A program made the position numbers and the translations under genes. A DNA stretch of 13,774 bases from Actinomycetota bacterium (GTDB lineage Bacteria; Actinomycetota; Thermoleophilia; Gaiellales; Gaiellaceae). The notes beneath the pieces were generated by a model. It saw nothing but the letters and a program-made list of their open reading frames with translations. It had not been told where the DNA came from and made no database searches. The stretch lies in the NCBI GenBank assembly GCA_013698195.1, contig JACCVK010000091.1:1-13774 (forward strand). Reading direction: 5' to 3'. The stretch's first letter is position 1. The number at the start of each line of letters is the position of its first letter. Shown in pieces: positions 5,451-12,324 of this stretch.

Positions 5451-6224
5451 CTACTCGGGTGTGACGTACGCGGCCGTCAGGCCGCCGTCCACGACGAACG
5501 TGGCGCCGTTGACGAACGACGACTCGTCGCTGGCGAGAAAGAGCGCCGCGTTCACGATCTCACGCGGCTTACCGAGACGGCCGGTCGGCCAGTGGACCTG
5601 GCGCCGTTCGAACGCGGCCTGATCGCCCCCGTAGATCGCGAGCAGGAGCGGCGTCTCTACAGGCCCGGGGCAGAGCGCGTTGCCCCGCACCCCCTGGCGC
5701 GCGAACTGTACGGCGAGCTCGCGGCTCATCGAGAGCACCGCGCCCTTCGACGCCGTGTAGGAGATCTGCGAGGTCGCAGCGCCGAGCAGCGCCACGAAGG
5801 ACGCGACGTTGATCACGGATCCTCCTCCCCGCTCGAGCACGCGTGGAATCCCGTGCTTGCAGCAAAGGAACACGCCCTTCGTGTTGACGTCTTGAACGCG
5901 CTCCCAGGCCTCGACCGACGTGTCGAGCACCGAGGCGTCGTCTCCGGGCGAGATTCCCGCGTTGTTGTAGAGGACATCGACGCCGCCGAAGCGCTTCACC
6001 GTAGTCTCGTACATCTCCCGCACCTCGTCCTCGTCGGCGACGTTCACGCGCACGGCGAAGGCATCGCCCGAGCAGAGCGACACGGTCTCCTCAGCGGCCG
6101 CGAGATCGACGTCCGCGACGCAAACCTGCGCGCCCTCGGCGGTGAAGACGACGGCCGCCTCGCGCCCCATGCCGCCTCCAGCCCCCGTGATGACGCAGAC
6201 TTTCCCGCCGAGTCGATCGCCCAT
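5451..6224 (-). CDS. NAD-type short-chain dehydrogenase/reductase (SDR)
   Basis: This 257-residue classical SDR starts at ATG 6224, with GGAGGAG five bases upstream; a GTG at 6230 would overlap the previous gene and add two residues. The nucleotide site TGAGGGMG is at 13-20. Asp38 at the end of the second strand points to NAD rather than NADP. NNAG is at 87-90, and the catalytic set is Asn114, Ser142, Tyr156 and Lys160 (YTASK). PGPVETPL follows, and the C-terminal FVNGATFVVDGGLTA strand is typical. It is the last gene of a four-gene operon in the same order as M. tuberculosis Rv2860c-Rv2857c, two bases after the aldehyde dehydrogenase gene. Names such as 3-oxoacyl-ACP reductase would be generic. 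From context I infer that it oxidises an alcohol to the aldehyde used by the neighbouring enzyme. Confidence 0.93.
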   Translation of the reverse strand: MGDRLGGKVCVITGAGGGMGREAAVVFTAEGAQVCVADVDLAAAEETVSLCSGDAFAVRVNVADEDEVREMYETTVKRFGGVDVLYNNAGISPGDDASVLDTSVEAWERVQDVNTKGVFLCCKHGIPRVLERGGGSVINVASFVALLGAATSQISYTASKGAVLSMSRELAVQFARQGVRGNALCPGPVETPLLLAIYGGDQAAFERRQVHWPTGRLGKPREIVNAALFLASDESSFVNGATFVVDGGLTAAYVTPE

Positions 6225-6226
6225 GC

Positions 6227-7582
6227 TCACTCCTCCGTCGAGATGAAGACGCTCTTGAGCTCCGAATAGCCGTCGAGCGCCTCGAGGCCGAGCTCGCGTC
6301 CGAAGCCGGACTGCTTGAAGCCGCCGAATGGCGTCTGCACGCGGACCGACGTGTTCGCATTCACGGAGAGCACGCCCGCCTCGATCGCGCGGGTCACGCG
6401 CAGCGCACGCGAGACGTCACGCGTCCAGATCGACCCGGAGAGCCCGAAGGGCGTGTCGTTGGCGATGCGGATCGCATCCGCTTCGTCCTCGAACGGGATC
6501 ACGGCGGCGACGGGGCCGAAGACCTCCTCCTGCGCGACCCGGTCGTCGTTCGACGCCTCGAGGACGGTGCAGGGGAACCAGAAGCCGTTGCCCTCCGGTA
6601 CGTCGCCTCGGAACGCGCTCGGCGCGCCGTCGACATACGACGAGACTTTCGCGCGATGCTCGGCCGAGATGAGCGGTCCCATCTCGGTCTGCTCGTTCGC
6701 CGGGTCGCCGACCTTGAGCGACGCCGTCGCCTCGACGAAAAGCTCCAGGAAGCGGTCGTAGGCGGATCGTTGGACGAGGATCCGGGAGCGCGCGCAGCAG
6801 TCCTGACCGGCGTTGTCGAAGACGGCATACGGCGCGGCCGCCGCCGCGCGCTCGAGGTCCGCGTCGGCGAACACGACATTGGCCGATTTCCCGCCGAGCT
6901 CGAGCGTCACACGTTTGATCGTTCCGGAGGCGCCCTGCATCACAACTCGGCCGACCTCGGTCGAGCCGGTGAACCCGACCTTGGCCACATCCGGATGCTC
7001 GACGAGCCGCTGTCCTACAACGGAACCCTTGCCGACGAGCACGCCCACGACGCCTTCCGGGATCCCCGCTTCGAGGCAGAGCTCCGCCAGGCGGAGCGCC
7101 GAAAGTGGCGTGAGCTCCGCGGGCTTGAGCACCACGGTGTTCCCGCAGGCGAGCGCCGGGCCGAGCTTCCAGCTCGCGATGTTCAGCGGAAAGTTCCACG
7201 GGACGATGAGCCCCACCACTCCGAGCGGCTCGCGGAAGGTGGCCGCCACGCCCCCCGCGACCGGGATGGTGTGTCCACGGTGCTTGTCCACGGCGCCCGC
7301 GTAGAAGTGGAAGACCTGCGCGACCATTCCGACCTCGGCGCGCGCGCCGGCGATCGGCTTACCGACGTTGCGCGACTCGATCTGCGCGAGCTCCTCGGCG
7401 TTTTCCTCGACCAGGGTGGCGAGTCGGCGCAGAAGCCCTGCCCGATCGGCGGGCGCGACGGAGCGCCAGGCCGGATAGGCAGCGCCCGCTCGGGCGACCG
7501 CTTCGTCCGCTTCGTCGACCCCGGCCTGCTCGAGCTCGGCGATCGGCTCCTCGGTTGCGGGGTTGAGGACGGTGAGGGTCAC
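6227..7582 (-). CDS. NAD(P)-dependent aldehyde dehydrogenase (Rv2858c/AldC-like)
   Basis: This is an aldehyde dehydrogenase of 451 residues. The start is GTG 7582, which overlaps the stop of the upstream hydrolase gene by four bases (GTGA); the open frame continues upstream only as a shadow of that gene. PWNFP with the oxyanion Asn130 is at 128-132, LKPAELTP at 152-159, and the cofactor loop GFTGSTEVG at 203-211. The general base Glu228 lies in LELGGK and the nucleophile Cys262 in GQDCCA, with EEVFGP and the C-terminal PFGGFKQSGFGRE further on. It is about 30 residues shorter than typical family members, mostly in a trimmed loop before the EEVFGP motif. In the operon it should oxidise a gamma-glutamyl-linked aldehyde to the acid, just before hydrolysis. 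The substrate is inferred from the neighbours and not visible in the sequence. Confidence 0.95.
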   Translation of the reverse strand: MTLTVLNPATEEPIAELEQAGVDEADEAVARAGAAYPAWRSVAPADRAGLLRRLATLVEENAEELAQIESRNVGKPIAGARAEVGMVAQVFHFYAGAVDKHRGHTIPVAGGVAATFREPLGVVGLIVPWNFPLNIASWKLGPALACGNTVVLKPAELTPLSALRLAELCLEAGIPEGVVGVLVGKGSVVGQRLVEHPDVAKVGFTGSTEVGRVVMQGASGTIKRVTLELGGKSANVVFADADLERAAAAAPYAVFDNAGQDCCARSRILVQRSAYDRFLELFVEATASLKVGDPANEQTEMGPLISAEHRAKVSSYVDGAPSAFRGDVPEGNGFWFPCTVLEASNDDRVAQEEVFGPVAAVIPFEDEADAIRIANDTPFGLSGSIWTRDVSRALRVTRAIEAGVLSVNANTSVRVQTPFGGFKQSGFGRELGLEALDGYSELKSVFISTEE

Positions 7583-8307
7583 GCGGTCGAACGTTCCGCT
7601 CGTTCGGCGCGGTACGCGCTCGCCTCCGCGACGAGGGTGTCGAAGAGCGCCTCGTCCTGACCGGCCTCCGGGTGCCACTGGACGCCGACAGTGAAGCGCT
7701 TGGAAGGGTCCTCGACCCCCTCGAGCGTGCCGTCCTCGGCCCAAGCGGTCTTCACGAGCCCGTCGCCGAGGCGGCCCAGCCCTTGATGGTGGTGAGACGT
7801 CACGTCGGACCGCGTCCCGACCATCGAGGCGAGACGCGTACCGTCCTTCACCTCGACCGCGTGCTCGACGAACGTGCCGGGAGTCTGCTTGTGCACGTTG
7901 CTCCCGAGCGTCTCGGGAAGGTGCTGGACGAGATCGCCACCGCGCACGACGTTCAAGAGCTGCACGCCGCGGCACACGGCGAGTGTCGGTAGATCGCGCT
8001 CGAGTGCGGCGGTCAGCAGCGCCAGCTCACCGCGGTCGCGGCGCGCCTGCGGCGTGTCGGTCTCCGGGTGAGCATCAGCACCGTAGAGCGCCGGATCGAC
8101 GTCGGCGCCACCGGAGAACACGATCCCGTCGAGCATGTCGAGCGTCTCGTCGACACCCGCCTCGCTCGGCGGTATGAGGACGGGTCGCCCGCCGGCGCGC
8201 TCGACCGCGTCCACGTAGTCGAGCGGGATGAGCGCCGCGGGCAGCTGCCAGACGCCCCAGCGGGCATCTTGCGCGTAGGTCGTGATCCCGATGACCGGCC
8301 TGCTCAC
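7579..8307 (-). CDS. Class I glutamine amidotransferase-like gamma-glutamyl hydrolase (PuuD/Rv2859c-like)
   Basis: This protein of 242 residues cleaves gamma-glutamyl amide bonds in PuuD-type enzymes. The nucleophile Cys112 is in AVCRGVQLLNV. His212 and Glu214 in VQWHPE complete the triad, and FSGGADVDP at 64-72 is the usual oxyanion-side loop. HHHQ at 172-175 is also typical of PuuD relatives. I chose GTG 8307 (VSRPVIGITTY), which starts just before the first strand; a TTG at 8325 would add six residues and sits at the foot of an intercistronic hairpin. It lies between the glutamine synthetase and aldehyde dehydrogenase genes and overlaps the latter by four bases. It should perform the last step, releasing glutamate from the oxidised gamma-glutamyl product. 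Confidence 0.93.
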   Translation of the reverse strand: MSRPVIGITTYAQDARWGVWQLPAALIPLDYVDAVERAGGRPVLIPPSEAGVDETLDMLDGIVFSGGADVDPALYGADAHPETDTPQARRDRGELALLTAALERDLPTLAVCRGVQLLNVVRGGDLVQHLPETLGSNVHKQTPGTFVEHAVEVKDGTRLASMVGTRSDVTSHHHQGLGRLGDGLVKTAWAEDGTLEGVEDPSKRFTVGVQWHPEAGQDEALFDTLVAEASAYRAERAERSTA

Positions 8308-8325
8308 CCGCTCACCGTAACCCAA

Positions 8326-8350
8326 GCTTTGTGGCCCAGAGCCACAAGCG
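8326..8350 (-). promoter_or_regulatory. Intercistronic hairpin between glutamine synthetase and hydrolase genes
   Basis: TTGTGGC (8329-8335) pairs with GCCACAA (8341-8347) around a 5-base loop, and the stem lengthens with one bulged T. It fills most of the 45-base gap, the only sizeable gap in the operon. It could limit read-through or protect the upstream message, giving more synthetase than downstream enzymes. No T-run follows on the minus strand. Confidence 0.4.
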
Positions 8351-8352
8351 CC

Positions 8353-9687
8353 TCAGCCCCGCTCGAAGTAGCGCATGCGCTCCCAGTCCGTCACGTTCTT
8401 GTCGAAGAGCGCCTGCTCGGTGCGCGCGTAGTTCAGGTAGTGATCGACCACCCGGTCGCCGAATGCCGCTCGCGCGACGGATCCGGACTCGAGGGCCGCA
8501 ACGGCCTCATTGAGCGTCGACGGGAAGCGCTTCGCGTCCGATTCGTACGCGTTGCCCTCGAGCGCGGGCGGCAGCTCGAGCTCCGATTCGATCCCGTGCA
8601 GGCCGGCGGCGATGATCGCAGCGAACGCGAGGTACGGATTGACGTCCCCGCCCGGGATCCTCGTCTCTACCCGCTTTGCCGCACCGTGCCCGACGATGCG
8701 GAAGCCACACGTCCGGTTGTCCTCCGCCCACGCGAGCGTCGTCGGCGCCCAGCTTCCAGCCGCGTAGCGCTTGTACGAGTTGATCGTCGGCGCCAGGAAG
8801 ATCGCGAGCTCCTCGAACGCGGCGATCTGTCCCGCGAGAAAGCGGTCGAAGAGGACGTCGTCGTCGGCGAACGCCGGCTCTCCGTCGCGGAAGAGCGAAG
8901 CGTGGACATGGCACGAGTTCCCAATCCAGGACTCGAACGGCTTGGCCATGAAGGTGATCGAGCAGCCGTTCGCGAACGCGATCTCCTTCGCTCCGTTCTT
9001 GTAGATCGTGTGGTTGTCGGCCATCCGCAGCGCGTCGGCGAAGCGGAAGTTGATCTCGTGCTGGCCTGGCCACGCCTCGCCCTTCGAGGTCTCGACCTTG
9101 ATCCCGGCGGCGTGCATGCCGTTCCTGATCTGGCGGATCAGATCCTCGTCGTATGTGGACGCGAGGATGTGGTAGTCGAGGATGTAGGGGACCGACGGCG
9201 TCAGATCCTCGTAGCGCTGCGCCCAGGCCTCCTCGAAGGTCTCGCGGAGAAGATAGAACTCGAGCTCCGAGCCAAGCATGGGCTCGAGCCCGAGCGCAGC
9301 CGCCCGCTCGACCTGTGCCCGTAGAACCTGCCGCGGCGAGGGCTCAACCGGAGATCCGTCGTGCCAGTGGACGTCGCAGAGCACGAGCGCGGTGGCCTCG
9401 AGCCAGGGGATCCGCCTGAGCGTCGCGAGATCCGGGGCGAGCGCGAAGTCGCCGTAGCCCTGCTCCCAGCTCGCGATCTGGTACCCGGGGACGGGATCCA
9501 TCTCCATGTCGAGCGCGAGTAGGTAGTTGCAGCCCTCGACCCCGTGCTCGGCCTCGATCTCCTCGACGAAGAACTCGCCGTGCAGCCGCTTTCCGAGCAG
9601 ACGACCCTGCATGTCCGTGAACGCGACGACCACCGTGTCGATCTCGCCGCTCTCGATATGGCCTTTCAGCTCGTCGAAGCCAAGCAC
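8353..9687 (-). CDS. glnA4: Glutamine synthetase-like gamma-glutamyl-amine ligase (GlnA4/PuuA type)
   Basis: This 444-residue protein has the glutamine synthetase fold and would join glutamate to an amine using ATP. The start is GTG 9687 (VLGFDELK), with a weak AGGA upstream; the frame remains open to 9798, but that part reads as non-coding. FTDMQGRLLGK at about 23-33 is the beta-grasp loop. Metal and ATP residues lie in GSELEF (Glu141, Glu143), GEAWPGQHEINF (Glu204, Glu211) and GNSCHVHASL (His260, His262). R307 in YKRY, NR at 324-325 and ETRIPGGDVNPY at 341-352 complete the site. The context (amidotransferase-like hydrolase, aldehyde dehydrogenase, SDR) matches M. tuberculosis Rv2860c (glnA4), not the housekeeping glnA. 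GlnA4 and GlnA3 of Streptomyces act on ethanolamine and polyamines respectively. The substrate here is undecided; I favour an amino alcohol because of the SDR. Confidence 0.93.
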   Translation of the reverse strand: MLGFDELKGHIESGEIDTVVVAFTDMQGRLLGKRLHGEFFVEEIEAEHGVEGCNYLLALDMEMDPVPGYQIASWEQGYGDFALAPDLATLRRIPWLEATALVLCDVHWHDGSPVEPSPRQVLRAQVERAAALGLEPMLGSELEFYLLRETFEEAWAQRYEDLTPSVPYILDYHILASTYDEDLIRQIRNGMHAAGIKVETSKGEAWPGQHEINFRFADALRMADNHTIYKNGAKEIAFANGCSITFMAKPFESWIGNSCHVHASLFRDGEPAFADDDVLFDRFLAGQIAAFEELAIFLAPTINSYKRYAAGSWAPTTLAWAEDNRTCGFRIVGHGAAKRVETRIPGGDVNPYLAFAAIIAAGLHGIESELELPPALEGNAYESDAKRFPSTLNEAVAALESGSVARAAFGDRVVDHYLNYARTEQALFDKNVTDWERMRYFERG

Positions 9688-9790
9688 GAGCGCGATCCTA
9701 TTCCGTCGGCCGCAGCTCTTGACAGGAGTGGTCCCGTAGTAGCTGAATACCCCGTCCCCAGTCGCATCAGCGACGCAAAAGGAGGGTGGC
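9688..9790. promoter_or_regulatory. Divergent promoter region between the glnA4 operon and the permease
   Basis: This 103-base gap must hold both promoters. On the plus strand a perfect TTGACA lies at 9719-9724, with only poor -10 candidates about 18-19 bases on (CTGAAT/TGAATA, 9743-9749). An inverted repeat GTCGC-ATCA-GCGAC at 9761-9774 sits between the promoter candidate and the permease ribosome site AAAGGAGGG (9778-9786), well placed for a repressor that would co-regulate both directions. No clear minus-strand promoter is seen. Confidence 0.5.
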
Positions 9791-11389
9791 ATGACCACAG
9801 GACCCGCTCCAGGCGGGTATCAGAGCTCGGAGGACGAAAAGATCCTCCACAAGCTCGGCTATGCACAAGAGCTTTTTCGCGCAATGGGTGGGTTCCAGAA
9901 CTTCGCGATCAGCTTCACGATCATCTCGATCCTCGCTGGCTGCCTCACGTCCTACGTCATCGCGTTCGGTCAGGGCGGCCCGGTCGCGGTCACGTGGGGC
10001 TGGCTAGTCGTCGGGCTCATGAGCACGATCGTCGCCCTCTCGATGGCCGAGATCGCGTCCGCCTACCCGACCGCCGGCGGCCTCTACTACTGGGCCTCCA
10101 AGCTCGGGAGCCCCGGCTGGGGCTGGTTCACCGGTTGGTTCAACCTGGTCGGGCAGATCGCGGTCACCGCCGCGATCGGCTATGGGCTCGCAATCTTCTC
10201 CACCGCGCTCCTGAACTACTGGTTCGACTATCCGAACTCGAAGGGATATGTCTACCTCGCGTACGCCGTCGTACTGCTCGGGGCGCTGGTGCTGAACCTG
10301 TTCAGGATCACCGTTACCGCCATGCTGAACACGATCTCCGCGTACTGGCACATGATCGGCGTCGGTGTGATCGTCGTGATCCTCACCCTCGTCCCGGACT
10401 CGCACCGCTCGTTCAGCTTCGTCTTCACCGAGACGGTCAACGCGACCGGTTGGGGAGGCGAAGCGGCCCCGACAGGCTTCGGCAGCATCGTGTTCTGGTA
10501 CGTCTTTCTCACGGGCCTCCTGATGGCCCAGTACACGATGACCGGGTACGACGCCTCGGCGCACGTGGCCGAGGAGACACACCAGGCGTCTCGCTCGGCG
10601 GCCGTCGGCATGTACATGTCGGTCGTGGCGTCGGTCGTCTTCGGCTTCATCCTGCTCGTGGCGGTGACGCGAGCACTACCGGCCGAGATCGCGGCCGTCG
10701 ACCTCTACATCATCCCGACGAGCTGGGTCGCGGCGATGGGGCAGAGTTGGGGAACCTTCATCCTCTTCATCTGCTGCGTGGCGCAGTTCTTCTGCGTCAC
10801 CGCGTCGACGACATCAGCGTCACGGATGCTCTTCGCGTTCTCTCGGGATCGCGCCGTTCCCGGGCATCAGCTCTGGCGACGGGTCGCGCGCAACCGCGTG
10901 CCTCACATGGCTGTCATCGCCATCGTCGTCGCCTCCGCGGCAATCATGCTTCCGACGCTCTACAACTTCTTCATCGGCTATTACGCCGGCACGGGAATCG
11001 CGGTCATCGGCCTGTACATCGCGTTCATCCTGCCGGTGATCTTGCGCTACCGGATGAAGGACTCGTTCGTGCCGGGGGCATGGTCGCTCGGCCGCCACTA
11101 TCGCTGGATCGACGCGATCGCAATCGTCTGGGTCTTCTTCATCTCGGTCGTCTTCCTCATGCCGCCGTACTCGATCAGCGTGCCGTGGAAAGACGGGTTC
11201 ACCTGGGAGGCCGTGAACTACGCACCGATCCTCGTCGGCGGAGCCTTGCTGCTCTTCGGCGGGTGGTGGGTGCTCTCCGCCAAGAACTGGTTCAAGGGAC
11301 CCGTGCCAATGGGCACGGAGGAGGAGCTCGAGCGAATGGAAGAGGCGCGGCTCGGAAGGTTCGAGGTTCCGCCGGAGGCTGCGACCTAA
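9791..11389 (+). CDS. APC-superfamily amino acid/choline-type permease
   Basis: This 532-residue membrane transporter starts at ATG 9791 behind AAAGGAGGG. It has about twelve hydrophobic segments, a soluble N-terminal tail of about 35 residues (LGYAQELFRAMGGFQNFAIS leads into helix 1), and a charged C-terminal tail rich in Glu and Arg. The family signature of the ACT (amino acid-choline transporter) group is present: MAEIASAYPTAGGLYYWASK at about 85-104. The block MTGYDASAHVAEET at about 253-266 and the SRMLFAFSRD region at about 346-355 are also characteristic. Fungal and bacterial relatives carry GABA, choline or amino acids by proton-coupled uptake. It diverges from the glnA4 operon across a 103-base shared control region and so is the likely importer of that pathway's amine. 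The substrate cannot be read from the sequence. A strong hairpin follows 25 bases after the stop. Confidence 0.94.
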   Translation: MTTGPAPGGYQSSEDEKILHKLGYAQELFRAMGGFQNFAISFTIISILAGCLTSYVIAFGQGGPVAVTWGWLVVGLMSTIVALSMAEIASAYPTAGGLYYWASKLGSPGWGWFTGWFNLVGQIAVTAAIGYGLAIFSTALLNYWFDYPNSKGYVYLAYAVVLLGALVLNLFRITVTAMLNTISAYWHMIGVGVIVVILTLVPDSHRSFSFVFTETVNATGWGGEAAPTGFGSIVFWYVFLTGLLMAQYTMTGYDASAHVAEETHQASRSAAVGMYMSVVASVVFGFILLVAVTRALPAEIAAVDLYIIPTSWVAAMGQSWGTFILFICCVAQFFCVTASTTSASRMLFAFSRDRAVPGHQLWRRVARNRVPHMAVIAIVVASAAIMLPTLYNFFIGYYAGTGIAVIGLYIAFILPVILRYRMKDSFVPGAWSLGRHYRWIDAIAIVWVFFISVVFLMPPYSISVPWKDGFTWEAVNYAPILVGGALLLFGGWWVLSAKNWFKGPVPMGTEEELERMEEARLGRFEVPPEAAT

Positions 11390-11414
11390 CGACATTCCGA
11401 ACCGTCGGACTCGT

Positions 11415-11441
11415 GCGAGGGGCGCCCGGGGCGCCCCTCGC
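11415..11441. terminator. Bidirectional terminator hairpin between convergent genes
   Basis: GCGAGGGGCGCC (11415-11426) and GGCGCCCCTCGC (11430-11441) form a perfect 12-bp stem with a 3-base loop. It lies between the permease stop (11389) and the phosphotransferase stop (11446, opposite strand), as expected of a shared terminator. Flanking T-runs are weak in both directions. Confidence 0.85.
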
Positions 11442-11445
11442 CATT

Positions 11446-12324
11446 TCAGCCTGCAAGCGCGGCGCGGAACGACGGCTCGACGGCCGTGCGCTCCAGGCGG
11501 TCGAAGTGCTCGCTCGCATATGCGACGAAGTCGAAGTCGAGCTCGGAGACCGCAACCTGCACGACCCCCCACATCGCCTCGCGGAAGTCCGACATGAAGC
11601 GCATCAGCTCCAGCGCGCGCGCATCCTCTGCGCGAAGCTCGCCGAAGTACGCTCGGAGCAGCGAGCTGCGACCCGCCCCGTCGAGCTCGTGGTTGATCGA
11701 GAAGATCGCGAGGTCGAAGAAGGGGTCGCCCATACCTGCGTACTCCCAGTCGACGATGCGGAAGCGCTCGCCGTCGTCCAGGAAGTTCGCGTTCAGGAGG
11801 TCGTTGTGGCATGGAACCGGCCGGGCCCCCGCCCGTCGCGCCTCGATCTTCTCGGACACACCGTGCGCCCACTCGTATGTGGCGGGTACCTCGCCGCCGC
11901 GATCGAGCGTCGTCTCCCGGTAGGCCTCGACCACGCGGAACGAGTCGAAGCTACCCGCGAGTGGCGATCCGTGGTGGAAGGCACGCAGGGCCTCCCCCAC
12001 GCGCGCGAGCATCTCCGGCTCGCGCATGCGTTCGGGCGTCGGGATCGCGCCGTCGATGAAGCGCGTGACGAGCCAGCCCTCCGGCTCCACGAAGGCGACG
12101 ACCTCGGGGCCGATCCCGAGGGCGGCCGCGGCCCGAGTGGCCTCGAGCTCGACCGAGCGGTCGATCCCGAGCAGGTTCGTGTCCTTGCCGGCGACGCGCA
12201 GCACGTATCTCTCGCCGTCCACCTCGACCCTCGCGTTGTGGTTCGTGATGCCCCCGCCAAGCGGCTCGAACCGGGCTCCCCGACCGGGCCATACGCGCTC
12301 GACCGCCCCAGCGAGCTCGCTCAC
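11446..12324 (-). CDS. Choline/ethanolamine kinase-like phosphotransferase (APH fold)
   Basis: This 292-residue kinase-fold protein starts with GTG 12324, which overlaps the stop of the upstream dehydrogenase gene (GTGA), so the pair is translationally coupled. The frame stays open far upstream but only as an out-of-frame shadow. The nucleotide loop is LGGGITNHN at 22-30. The Brenner motif is CHNDLLNANF at 172-181, with catalytic Asp175 and Asn180. The metal-binding Asp192 is in IVDWEYAGMGDPFFDLA, whose tail is typical of choline and ethanolamine kinases and LicA-type proteins more than of aminoglycoside resistance enzymes. ATP-dependent phosphorylation of a small alcohol such as choline or ethanolamine is the best guess. 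The upstream gene encodes an N-methylglycine-oxidising type enzyme, which fits choline-linked metabolism. It is unlikely to be an antibiotic resistance gene. Confidence 0.9.
   Translation of the reverse strand: MSELAGAVERVWPGRGARFEPLGGGITNHNARVEVDGERYVLRVAGKDTNLLGIDRSVELEATRAAAALGIGPEVVAFVEPEGWLVTRFIDGAIPTPERMREPEMLARVGEALRAFHHGSPLAGSFDSFRVVEAYRETTLDRGGEVPATYEWAHGVSEKIEARRAGARPVPCHNDLLNANFLDDGERFRIVDWEYAGMGDPFFDLAIFSINHELDGAGRSSLLRAYFGELRAEDARALELMRFMSDFREAMWGVVQVAVSELDFDFVAYASEHFDRLERTAVEPSFRAALAG

Noticed and set aside
6656..7660. A 334-codon plus-strand frame opposite the aldehyde dehydrogenase
   Set aside because: It is antisense shadow; the minus-strand gene has complete catalytic motifs.
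8068..9324. A 418-codon plus-strand frame opposite the hydrolase and synthetase
   Set aside because: It crosses two well-supported genes and their gap, with shadow-type composition.
11446..12324. Reading the phosphotransferase as an aminoglycoside resistance gene
   Set aside because: The motifs and the overlap with a dimethylglycine-dehydrogenase-like gene fit choline/ethanolamine kinase relatives better, and there is no mobile element nearby.
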